Below, piece after piece: positions 56,030 through 64,000 of a stretch of DNA of 64,000 bases (positions within the stretch are counted from its first letter, which is position 1; every line of letters starts with the position of its first letter). Origin of the DNA: Vibrio cyclitrophicus (GTDB lineage Bacteria; Pseudomonadota; Gammaproteobacteria; Enterobacterales; Vibrionaceae). The notes under the pieces are model-generated. The model did not search any database. It was not told the DNA's origin and was given only the letters and a program-made list of their open reading frames with translations. Made by a program: the position numbers and the translations under genes. Location of the stretch: positions 1-64,000 of the forward strand of contig NZ_AP025482.1 in NCBI RefSeq assembly GCF_024347435.1. The letters run 5' to 3'.

Positions 56030-56454
56030 GATTATTGTTCCATAATATTAGTGTTATGTTTCATCAATAATTATTCCTTTTCACCACATCAGCAATTACG
56101 AAATTTTATACACACATTAATCTATTTGTTTAATGTGCATCACGTCTCAAATAATCACTCATTATTGATTGGTTTATAGTTGTTTTTCATTCACTGACTA
56201 CTCACTGTAGTTTTGATGTTTTTTTAAAGTGTTGTTTTTGTTGTGTATTTTGGGGTTTTAGTGAGGTGTGTATGCTGGTTCGTTAACTATCTATGCTTAA
56301 TTGCGCATGACTCGCACTATCTTTGTGATCCAATGCTCAGTCGTAAAATCTACCAATAGCAGAAACAAAAAACATAATTGAGAGAAAGTCATTTGCCTAT
56401 AAAGATAAGATAAATTAACTATCCATAACAAATTACGGAACAATAGGTGAATAA
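56030..56454. other. Divergent promoter region between xylA and the first ABC ATPase gene
   Basis: About 425 bp, strongly AT-rich, no gene seen. CAAAAAACATAATTG at 56366-56380 recurs with one change (CAAAAAATATAATTG) at 62071-62085, 70 bp upstream of the second ATPase gene. It is a candidate site for the XylR-type regulator. Confidence 0.45.
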
Positions 56455-57534
56455 ATGGCGACGGTTCAATTCAAAAATGTAGATAAGATCTACTCTGAAG
56501 ATGCGCACATTGTTAAAGACTTCAATCTCGAGATTGGCGATGGGGAGTTTGTGGTGTTTCTAGGGCCTTCGGGGTGCGGGAAGTCAACCACGCTAAGAAT
56601 GCTATCGGGTCTCGAAGAGGTGTCTCATGGCGAAATCTTAATTAATGGTGAAGTCGTCAACCACCTTAATCCTAAAGACCGAAATATTGCGATGGTGTTC
56701 CAAAGTTATGCCTTGTACCCACACATGACGGTGTATGAAAATATTGGTTTCTCGTTAAAGATGGCAGGCGTCAACAAAGACGAAATTAAAAAGCAAGTTC
56801 GACACGTAGCAGATATGCTGCAGTTGACACCGTTGCTTGAGCGTAAGCCTCGTGCATTGTCTGGCGGGCAACGCCAACGTGTAGCAATGGGGCGAGCGAT
56901 GGTTAGAACGCCGGAAGTATTTTTGTTTGATGAACCTCTATCGAACCTAGACGCTAAACTTCGTAATGTGATGCGTACTGAAATCAAAGACCTCCATAAG
57001 AAGCATCAAAAAACCACGGTGTATGTGACTCATGACCAAGTGGAAGCAATGACACTTGCCGATAAAGTGGTGATCTTACGCGATGGCATCATCGAACAAG
57101 TGGGCACGCCAAAAGAGATCTACCACAAACCTGCCAACCTGTTTGTCGCTGGTTTCATCGGCAGCCCATCAATGAACATGTTACCTGTTGCAATGAAATC
57201 TGCTCAAGATGGTTGGGGCATCGAATTAAATAGAAAAACCATTGATGTGGTGTCGTTAAATGACTCAAGCACAGTGACTAATGAAGCCACGTTGGGAGTA
57301 AGACCAAGCGATATTAGCAACCAAAGTTCAAGCAAATCGGTTGCGGTTGAAGTGTTTGTTGAATCCACTGAATTACTTGGCACAACAATACAAGTCCATG
57401 GGCAGCTTGGTGACACAGCTGTGACCATCGAACTGGATTCTGAGCAGCAAGTCGAAGCGGGCACGAGTTGTACTTTCTATATCGATATTCAAAGATCGCA
57501 CCTGTTTAATCAAAATGGCTTGGCTATCCTCTAG
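56455..57534 (+). CDS. ABC sugar transporter ATPase (MsmX/UgpC type), copy 1
   Basis: 359-aa cytoplasmic ATPase of CUT1 carbohydrate importers. The Walker A box is [15 protein letters not shown] near residue 38, the Q-loop is [12 protein letters not shown], the signature [16 protein letters not shown] near 137 and Walker [17 protein letters not shown]. The C-terminal 120 residues are the regulatory TOBE/OB part ([17 protein letters not shown]). It is followed after 28 bp by the XylR-type regulator, so the two are probably cotranscribed. No permease genes adjoin it; it may energise the transporter that begins at 63214 or one elsewhere. Confidence 0.9.
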   Translation: MATVQFKNVDKIYSEDAHIVKDFNLEIGDGEFVVFLGPSGCGKSTTLRMLSGLEEVSHGEILINGEVVNHLNPKDRNIAMVFQSYALYPHMTVYENIGFSLKMAGVNKDEIKKQVRHVADMLQLTPLLERKPRALSGGQRQRVAMGRAMVRTPEVFLFDEPLSNLDAKLRNVMRTEIKDLHKKHQKTTVYVTHDQVEAMTLADKVVILRDGIIEQVGTPKEIYHKPANLFVAGFIGSPSMNMLPVAMKSAQDGWGIELNRKTIDVVSLNDSSTVTNEATLGVRPSDISNQSSSKSVAVEVFVESTELLGTTIQVHGQLGDTAVTIELDSEQQVEAGTSCTFYIDIQRSHLFNQNGLAIL

Positions 57535-57562
57535 CATTGCAATGTAAGAGGAAAGAACCAGT

Positions 57563-58660
57563 ATGAAAAAGATACTCGTGCTATTGGATGTGATGGTGTT
57601 TTACGACCGCGAAATATTCCGAGGAATTAAAGCGGGTGTGCATTGTCGTTCAGAAGACGTATCTATTTATATTAGTTCTGAAGAGCACATTGATAAGTTG
57701 AAAGAAGATTGCTGGGATTACATCATTGCTGATGGGGATAAGTTGGTTGATACCCCTTCAGTGATGAGAGTGGCGCGCAAAGGGTTAATTTATTCGAGCT
57801 ACCAACTCGATTCCATACCTGCCGGCATTTCTACGTTAGTGGTTGATAATCAGCAAATTGCGATTACCGCACTAGGTAAGTTCACCGAGCTTGGCATTCA
57901 ACGTGTTGGCTTTTACAGCAACGAATTTGACCGTCAATACAAGTGGAGTAAAGAAAGGGAACAAGGCTTTAAAGCGACCGCAGACAAGATCGGCCTAGAA
58001 ATGTGCCTTGTCGACCCACCTCATTTGGTGGTTAGTAATGAAAAAGTAGGGGTGTTGTGCAGCACAGATCGCTCGGCGAGAACATTAATACAAGCGCTTA
58101 CTGACGAAAAAATCATGGTGCCAAAGCAAGTTAACGTGATTGGTGTCGATTGTGATCCTATTGAAAGTGAAATTTCTCCTGTCGCAATTACTTCTGTCGA
58201 TATCAGCCCTTTTGATATTGGTAAGCAAGCTGTATCACTGGTGCTTAAAGAAGAGAAAGCTCAGGCGTATTTTTACACACCAAGCCAATTAGTGGAAAAG
58301 GCATCTTGTAGCAGTGAAGACTTATCTGACGGAATAGTGAGTCGTGCCAGTTTTTATATTTACAATAATTACCACAATAGTATTAAGGTTTCTGATGTGG
58401 CTAACTATTGTCGTGTTTCAAGGAAAACGCTAGACAGTCGATTTTTTAATGCAAAGAATATAACCGTCCATCAATATATTCATGAAAGACGCTTAGAAAA
58501 ATGTATGCGATTATTATCTGAAACCGATGAAAGTATTGAAGATATAGCATTGCAATGTGGTTACCCGCACCAAAGTTATTTGTATCAAGTTTTTAAGAAA
58601 CACTTGTCTTGTACCCCGCTAGATTTTCGGAAGAAGGAGAATTCGCGTTATCATATTTAA
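57563..58660 (+). CDS. xylR: XylR-type AraC-family regulator
   Basis: 365 aa. The N-terminal two thirds is a LacI-like ligand-binding domain (LVLLDVMVFYDREIFRGIKA, VNVIGVDCDPIESEISPVAI, TSVDISPFDIGKQAVSLVL) and the C-terminus is an AraC helix-turn-helix pair (IKVSDVANYCRVSRKTLDSR and SIEDIALQCGYPHQSYLYQV). This is the design of E. coli XylR, a xylose-dependent activator. GAGGAAAG precedes the ATG. Its place in the middle of the xylA-xylanase region supports control of that set. Confidence 0.85.
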   Translation: MKKILVLLDVMVFYDREIFRGIKAGVHCRSEDVSIYISSEEHIDKLKEDCWDYIIADGDKLVDTPSVMRVARKGLIYSSYQLDSIPAGISTLVVDNQQIAITALGKFTELGIQRVGFYSNEFDRQYKWSKEREQGFKATADKIGLEMCLVDPPHLVVSNEKVGVLCSTDRSARTLIQALTDEKIMVPKQVNVIGVDCDPIESEISPVAITSVDISPFDIGKQAVSLVLKEEKAQAYFYTPSQLVEKASCSSEDLSDGIVSRASFYIYNNYHNSIKVSDVANYCRVSRKTLDSRFFNAKNITVHQYIHERRLEKCMRLLSETDESIEDIALQCGYPHQSYLYQVFKKHLSCTPLDFRKKENSRYHI

Positions 58661-58865
58661 TATACGCATTCCAATATCTGATTTTATGTGAGCTCGATAA
58701 TATTATTGAGTTTTTTTGTGTCTAATGAATAGTTTGCTTTATATCACAATTAATAATTCCATGGAAAATACCTAACTCTATTTACAACATTTGGTAAAGA
58801 ACTCCAAGCTGGTTTATCTCATAGTGTTGCTGTACTCATACAACACTAATAAAAGGTTAAAACCA

Positions 58866-60476
58866 ATGAAATGGAATTCATTTTTGCTAATAGCGGGCGT
58901 CGCTATCGCTTTACCCGGCTGCTTGTCTGAATCTGGGTCTGAAGTTGAGACAGGCTCTCCAGAATTACCTTCAACAGAAGTTGCCAGTTTGTTCCAACTG
59001 TCTGAAGGGTATCCAATTGGCGTAGCGCTTCCAGCTGGTGACGCTCAAAACTCAGTGTTCATTAGAAGCGACTTACAAAGTGTTGTAGGTCAGCATTTTA
59101 ACCAAATAACCGCTGAAAACATTATGAAACCCAGTTACTTGCAACCAGAGCAAGGAACGTTCTTTTTTGATGATGCGGACCTATTGGTTGCATTTGGCCA
59201 AGAAATTGGAGCAGGGATCCACGGCCACACGTTAGTCTGGCATCAGCAGTTACCTGAGTGGATGAAAAGCTGTACAACCAATTGCGCCTCGGTGATGGCC
59301 GATCATATTACTCAAGTTACCAGTCATTTTGCGGGAAAAGTAGACAGTTGGGACGTAGTCAACGAAGCATTTCATGAAGATGGAACGTATCGAAATGCCG
59401 GCGATCAAGGAAGTGTTTGGTTTGCGAATATTGGTAAAGATTATATCGCACAGGCATTTACCGCTGCTGACCTAGCAGATAGCAGTGCCGATTTGTACTA
59501 CAACGATTACAACATAGAACGTAATGACGCTAAGTTAACCGCGGTGCTTACAATGGTTACCGAGCTGGAAAACGCTAATGTACCCATTGACGGTATTGGG
59601 TTTCAGATGCACGTTGGGCTCGATGACCCAAGTATCGAAACGATCTCTGCGTCTTTAACTAAAGCTGCACAAACAGGCCTAAAAGTAAAAATAACGGAAC
59701 TCGACGTGCGCTTGAACCGGAACGGTGATTTCTCGCATTTATCGCTTGAACTCGCAGATAAACAAAAGAATCGTTTCGAAAATATCGTCACTCAATACTT
59801 AGCTATTGTTCCGAAAGAGCAACGTGGTGGGATCTCCGTTTGGGGCGCCTCTGATGCCGACAGTTGGATTATTGATTTATATGGTAATGCCGATTGGCCG
59901 TTACTTTTTGACTCGAAACTCGTGGCAAAACCTGCCCTACAAGGCTTTGCTAATGGCTTGATATCCGCAGCCGAACCCGAAGTGCCATCATTGTTTAAAG
60001 ACAGTTTTGAAGATGGCGTGTACTGGTATGAAGACGGTTCGACAACCGTTGTTGGTGCATACACTCATAATGCCGCCGATAAAACGATGAATGTTGATGT
60101 GGACTGGTTAGCCGATGGCGATGAGTATGTTATTGCCACTACGTTCACTGACAACGAAACAATTGATTTCTCCACTGCTAAAACTCTGTCTTTTGATGTT
60201 TACGTACCAAGTGAATATGGAACTGATGGGCACTTAGCGATTCAGCCTTTCATCATGGATGGCGCTTATACGCCTGCGTATATTGGATGGCAGTTCGACT
60301 ATCAATTGGATGAATGGTCGACGATTACTATTCCCAATATTTCACCAGACTTTGCTTTTGGTTACAGCGGAAATCCTGACTTCACCAATATAGACCGTAT
60401 CGGGCTGCAGTTCATTGCTAACGGTGCTGTTCTCCCTCAAAAAACGATTCAAATCGATAATGTGATTATCCGATAA
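58866..60476 (+). CDS. GH10 endo-1,4-beta-xylanase lipoprotein with C-terminal binding-like domain
   Basis: 536 aa. The start at 58866 has AAGG upstream and gives a lipoprotein signal (LLIAGVAIALPGC; lipobox LPGC), so the enzyme is likely anchored to a membrane. The GH10 barrel contains HTLVWHQQLPEWM, the acid/base Glu167 in WDVVNEAFHED and the nucleophile Glu278 in KITELDVRLNRNG. After a linker near residue 365 comes a domain of about 160 aa (SLFKDSFEDGVYWYEDGSTT ... IQIDNVIIR) that looks like a CIA30/CBM-type beta-sandwich. It should cut xylan into oligomers that enter by the porin encoded downstream. Confidence 0.88.
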   Translation: MKWNSFLLIAGVAIALPGCLSESGSEVETGSPELPSTEVASLFQLSEGYPIGVALPAGDAQNSVFIRSDLQSVVGQHFNQITAENIMKPSYLQPEQGTFFFDDADLLVAFGQEIGAGIHGHTLVWHQQLPEWMKSCTTNCASVMADHITQVTSHFAGKVDSWDVVNEAFHEDGTYRNAGDQGSVWFANIGKDYIAQAFTAADLADSSADLYYNDYNIERNDAKLTAVLTMVTELENANVPIDGIGFQMHVGLDDPSIETISASLTKAAQTGLKVKITELDVRLNRNGDFSHLSLELADKQKNRFENIVTQYLAIVPKEQRGGISVWGASDADSWIIDLYGNADWPLLFDSKLVAKPALQGFANGLISAAEPEVPSLFKDSFEDGVYWYEDGSTTVVGAYTHNAADKTMNVDVDWLADGDEYVIATTFTDNETIDFSTAKTLSFDVYVPSEYGTDGHLAIQPFIMDGAYTPAYIGWQFDYQLDEWSTITIPNISPDFAFGYSGNPDFTNIDRIGLQFIANGAVLPQKTIQIDNVIIR

Positions 60477-60636
60477 CAGCTGAATATCGCAGCTATTACC
60501 TGAAACCGGGAATATGTAAAGCCTAAATATACAGAGCCTGCGGCGTGAAGTCTCAGGTTCCAATATCGCTAACTTTAAATTTGAGTGGGTATCCACTCGG
60601 AATAACTATACCAACAATAAATAAAGGACCAATAAT

Positions 60637-61923
60637 ATGGAACAGTTGAAACTCTTACCTCTTGCTGCTGCAGTGGCTACCACAATGATGGCGCTACCCG
60701 CTATGGCTAACGATGCAGACATTGAAGCGTTAACAAAACGCATTCAAGAACTTGAAGCAAAAGTGGTAAAAATTGACTACGTGGATGACCAACAACCTTC
60801 GGTGTTAACGCCAGAAACGAAAGCTCCTGTCGGTGTGGTTTTTTCTGGTTACGCTCGTTACGGCGCGCATTATACCGATGGCGACCGACGTTATGTTGAG
60901 GTCGGCACCACTGGCCGTTCATTGGGTCGTTTAGGTAACGAAGGGAATGGCGGAGAATTTCAGTTAGGACGCATCTTTGAAACGAATAATGGCCCAATTT
61001 GGAATGTGGGAGTCATGGTTGATCACTGGGCAAATGATCAGTGGGGATCGCCTGGTGGTGTTGATTTGAAGAAAGCTTTTGCTGGTGTGACAAATGTATT
61101 TGAAAGTCAGCCTGAAATGTATTTTTGGGGTGGTCGAGATTTCCACCAAAGACCACAACAGGGCATCAATGATTACTTCTGGATGTCGCACGATGGTCAA
61201 GGTGGTGGTTTCAAAAACTATAACTTTGGTGGCGCAAAACTCGACTTTGCAGTGATCACAAAAGTTGATTTCGGTGACGGTGGTTCGTTAGGCAATGATT
61301 CAGGGCGCTACGCGTTTACCAGTAAATTGCACAGCATTGATGCAGGTGTGGGTACTCTCGATTTTTATGCTAACTACGGTTTTGCCTCTGATGAAGCCGG
61401 AAATGAATTAAAAAATGAAACATCGTGGCAAGTTGGCGCGCAATTAGGGCTCGGCGAATCAAACCAAGTGATCGTTCGTTACTCTGATGGTGCTGATGAT
61501 TCTTCCTTTGATCTTGCGGGTGATGTACAGGCGCTCTACATGAGCTTTGAAGGCAGCTACAACTATGGCAACCCATGGTCTGTTGATTATCTTATCTCAT
61601 ATAAAGACGTAGTGGGTAAGGATGCCGCGGCGTTAAATGGCAAAGGTGAGCGCAGTGAATATGCCGCAATTGTTCGACCAATGTATAGCTGGAACGAAGT
61701 TCACTCAACATGGTTTGAAGCGGGTTATGCAATGGAAGACCGTGAAAATGATGACGAAGTGAAAGGTTGGAAAGTCACAGCGTCGCAAAACATTTCCATG
61801 GGTGGCATGCCGTGGAGCCGTCCAATGCTTCGATTGTACGCGACCGTTGGCGATGTAGAAGACACAGACAATATTAAATACGACACACTGAGCCTAGGCG
61901 CAATGTTTGAAGCGTGGTGGTAA
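60637..61923 (+). CDS. LamB-type maltoporin-like carbohydrate porin
   Basis: 428-aa precursor with signal peptide ending at PAMA (residue 24). A coiled-coil-like segment (DIEALTKRIQELEAKVVKID) follows, as in ScrY-type porins, then the 18-strand barrel with GVVFSGYARYGAHYTDGDRR, GRLGNEGNGGEFQLGRIFET and YFWGGRDFHQRPQQGINDYF and the final SLGAMFEAWW. The aromatic slide typical of LamB is expected. Placed between the xylanase and the sugar ABC genes, it probably passes xylo-oligosaccharides. GAAAGGACC-like ribosome site precedes the ATG. Confidence 0.88.
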   Translation: MEQLKLLPLAAAVATTMMALPAMANDADIEALTKRIQELEAKVVKIDYVDDQQPSVLTPETKAPVGVVFSGYARYGAHYTDGDRRYVEVGTTGRSLGRLGNEGNGGEFQLGRIFETNNGPIWNVGVMVDHWANDQWGSPGGVDLKKAFAGVTNVFESQPEMYFWGGRDFHQRPQQGINDYFWMSHDGQGGGFKNYNFGGAKLDFAVITKVDFGDGGSLGNDSGRYAFTSKLHSIDAGVGTLDFYANYGFASDEAGNELKNETSWQVGAQLGLGESNQVIVRYSDGADDSSFDLAGDVQALYMSFEGSYNYGNPWSVDYLISYKDVVGKDAAALNGKGERSEYAAIVRPMYSWNEVHSTWFEAGYAMEDRENDDEVKGWKVTASQNISMGGMPWSRPMLRLYATVGDVEDTDNIKYDTLSLGAMFEAWW

Positions 61924-62153
61924 ATAATAGTAAAAATTCAACAAATTAATAAATTTCAAGCTGTTCAATTCAAAATTTAATAAAAGAAATTGGCCATTTT
62001 TCATATATGTGAGCAATGGCTAGTTCTTATCTTAAAGTCCACGAAACAAGAAATAGAGTAAATTAGAAAACAAAAAATATAATTGTTCCAACTGGTGTTT
62101 TTACACACTATTTAAACAAGCGGTTTAACTAGATAAATAATTAGGTGATGTAA

Positions 62154-63200
62154 ATGGCATCAGTAACTTTTAAGAATTTGATTAAGAACTATGGAGAAAC
62201 TCAAGTCGTTAAAGATATTGACTTAGAGGTTAATCATGGGGAATTTATCGTATTACTTGGGCCTTCTGGCTGTGGTAAATCTACAACGTTAAGAATGCTC
62301 GCAGGGCTAGAAGAAATATCAGGCGGCGAGATTTATATTGACGATCTTATGGTGAATGAGCTTCACCCTATAGAACGAAATATAGCCATGGTATTTCAAA
62401 GCTACGCATTATACCCACACATGACGGTTGGCGAAAATATCGGTTTCAGTTTAGAAAACATGAAAATTGATAGAGCCACACGTAAAGAAATGGTGGCTGA
62501 TGTTGCTAAGGTTCTTGAACTAACTCCGCTTCTAGATCGTAAGCCGAAAGAACTTTCTGGTGGCCAAAGACAACGTGTCGCAATGGGGCGAGCCATGGTT
62601 CGCACACCAGAAGTGTTTTTGTTTGATGAGCCTTTATCAAACCTAGACGCAAAACTTCGTGGCCAAATGCGCAAAGAGATTCGCGCGCTGCATGAAAAAG
62701 TTAAAACCACCGTCATTTACGTTACGCATGACCAAGTTGAAGCCATGACTCTGGCTGACCGAATTGTGATTTTGAACAATGGCATTATCGAACAAGTTGG
62801 TACGCCGAAGGAAATCTTCGAGCAGCCTAAATCCCAATTTGTTGCACGTTTCATTGGTAGCCCGGAAATCAACGTATTTGATACCAATACCACCGAAATC
62901 AACTTGAGCTTACCTGATGTCGACCTTTCTGCAGATATCGAGTCCATTGGTATTCGACCACAAGATTTTTCTCTTTATCAAGATGAGATCGAACCTGAGT
63001 TTTGTCGTTCATTAAACGTTACGGTGATTGGCTCTGAAGTTCTGGGTTCAGTTATTCACCTTGATTGTTTGTTTAACGGCAAAAAAGTGGTGGTTGAAAC
63101 TCATTACGTAGAAGAACTCATTGAAGGCGACATGACGATCTACTTCGATAAACGTAAAGCACATTATTTCGATAACAACAAAATTACCACTCTACAATAA
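62154..63200 (+). CDS. ABC sugar transporter ATPase (MsmX/UgpC type), copy 2
   Basis: 348 aa, paralogous to the copy at 56455. Walker [16 protein letters not shown], signature [16 protein letters not shown] and Walker [17 protein letters not shown] are all intact; the C-terminal regulatory part is different ([20 protein letters not shown]). AGGTGA precedes the ATG. The substrate-binding protein gene follows after 13 bp, so this copy is the ATPase of that transporter. Its last 100 residues are the place where the two copies differ most. Confidence 0.9.
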   Translation: MASVTFKNLIKNYGETQVVKDIDLEVNHGEFIVLLGPSGCGKSTTLRMLAGLEEISGGEIYIDDLMVNELHPIERNIAMVFQSYALYPHMTVGENIGFSLENMKIDRATRKEMVADVAKVLELTPLLDRKPKELSGGQRQRVAMGRAMVRTPEVFLFDEPLSNLDAKLRGQMRKEIRALHEKVKTTVIYVTHDQVEAMTLADRIVILNNGIIEQVGTPKEIFEQPKSQFVARFIGSPEINVFDTNTTEINLSLPDVDLSADIESIGIRPQDFSLYQDEIEPEFCRSLNVTVIGSEVLGSVIHLDCLFNGKKVVVETHYVEELIEGDMTIYFDKRKAHYFDNNKITTLQ

Positions 63201-63213
63201 CAAAGGACTGAAC

Positions 63214-64000
63214 ATGAAGAAGTCGAACATCAACTTTTTATCATTATCTATTGCGACATTGCTTGCGTCCAATGCCTATGCAGCACCGACCGAAATTACG
63301 GTAGCTTCGTTCCCTAATTTTAATCAAGTCGCTGAAGTGGCGATTCCAAAATTTGAAGCGAAATATCCAGACATTAAAATAAACCTAGTCACATTGGCGT
63401 ATGGCGATCACCACAACGCAATGACAACGGCTTTGGCAACGGGTGCAAACTTACCAGATGTCATGGGTATCGAATATGCTTACATCGGTCGTTTTGTAGA
63501 ATCTGGTGGCCTAGAAGATTTAAATGCGCCGCAGTACAACGCCGCTAAATTTACAGAGCAGCTTGTGCCTTATTCTGTGTCGCAAGCGACGAGTTCAAAA
63601 GGCATGTTGTCGGGCATTCCTGCCGACATCGGCCCAGGTGCGACTTTCTATCGTGCTGACATTTTGGAAGCCGCAGGTGTAACAGAAGAAGAACTGTTAA
63701 AAGATTGGGACTCGTTTATTCAAGCGGGTGTCAAAATCAAAGAGAAAACGGGCAACTACATGCTCGCTAACGCTGTCGATATCACGGATATCTATATTCG
63801 TTCAAATCTAAAGGATGGCGATGGTATCTACTTTGATAAAGACCATAACGTACTCGTGAATTCTCCTCGTTTTAAAGAAGCGTTCCGTTTAGCGAAAAAA
63901 GCCCGCGATGCTGGGATTGACGCTGAAATTGGTGCTTGGTCTAACGAATGGACAGAAGGTCTGCGTCGCGGAACTATTTCCGTTCAATTGATGGGTGCAT
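63214..64000 (+). CDS. ABC sugar-binding protein, cut by window end
   Basis: 262 codons are visible. The signal peptide (NFLSLSIATLLASNAYA) ends near residue 23, and the mature part starts APTEITVASFPNFNQVAEVA. ATALATGANLPDVMGIEYAY and GMLSGIPADIGPGATFYRAD are typical of cluster-B (CUT1) solute-binding proteins. It would bind a xylo-oligosaccharide or similar sugar in the periplasm and deliver it to permeases that must lie past the window end. Confidence 0.88.
   Translation, partial: MKKSNINFLSLSIATLLASNAYAAPTEITVASFPNFNQVAEVAIPKFEAKYPDIKINLVTLAYGDHHNAMTTALATGANLPDVMGIEYAYIGRFVESGGLEDLNAPQYNAAKFTEQLVPYSVSQATSSKGMLSGIPADIGPGATFYRADILEAAGVTEEELLKDWDSFIQAGVKIKEKTGNYMLANAVDITDIYIRSNLKDGDGIYFDKDHNVLVNSPRFKEAFRLAKKARDAGIDAEIGAWSNEWTEGLRRGTISVQLMGA

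Noticed and set aside
56332..56341. Half of the 25-bp palindrome (CAATGCTCAG)
   Set aside because: Only ten bases match and no second arm follows; this is expected by chance in a window of this size.
56281..56345. Possible CRP site near TTTGTGATCC upstream of the first ATPase gene
   Set aside because: Only one half-site fits; the second arm is not a TCACA-like sequence.

Overview
The window looks like part of a secondary replicon (large plasmid, megaplasmid or chromid) of a marine Vibrio. The reasons are Vibrio-type KdgR and KduD, a gene typical of Vibrio filamentous phages, plasmid-style parAB, and a separate iteron origin followed by a replication initiator and a helicase gene. I see no rRNA, tRNA or CRISPR array.

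1-17.3 kb is a uronate-polysaccharide region: kduD and kdgR (divergent), a DUF294-type protein with an exonuclease, a chemoreceptor, the KdgM porin, a secreted alginate-lyase-family enzyme, a broken beta-helix lyase, two near-identical Na+/solute symporters in opposite orientation, uxaC and a cytoplasmic heparinase-II/III-type lyase. KdgR-like palindromes lie in front of four transcription units, so this is probably one KdgR regulon: depolymerise outside, import through KdgM and the symporters, finish to unsaturated monomers inside, isomerise and reduce to KDG.

17.4-21.6 kb holds parA-parB and then three transposase remnants (IS5, IS3 and IS4 types). 21.6-28.9 kb is an intact GntR-controlled block: eda, a GH1 phospho-glycosidase and a PTS EIIBC face gntK-edd across a double GntR operator, with gntR beyond. 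The set reads as a complete route for a beta-glucosyl-gluconate-type sugar (an aldobionic acid) into the Entner-Doudoroff pathway.

29-37.3 kb is mostly decayed: a lipoate-ligase fragment, IS66 and IS1182 remnants, a small phage/HEPN-like island between two identical palindromes, and an agmatine/putrescine cluster (LysR, aguB, permease, aguA) in which all four genes are broken. 37.3-40.6 kb is the replication module: large hairpins, 8-10 iterons, an initiator gene, a RepA-type helicase gene and a ParE/Phd-type toxin-antitoxin pair.

40.6-50.7 kb is mobile DNA: IS3 remnants flank an intact three-gene unit that encodes a small putative DNA-binding protein and two very large tyrosine recombinases (743 and 995 aa). 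This is the best candidate here for a poorly described system.

50.9-64 kb is a xylan/xyloside region: galM, a GH3 glycosidase, xylA, two MsmX-type ABC ATPases, a XylR-type regulator, a lipoprotein GH10 xylanase with a C-terminal carbohydrate-binding-like domain, a LamB-type porin and the start of a sugar-binding protein. All calls come from reading the sequence and from family knowledge; no database search was run.
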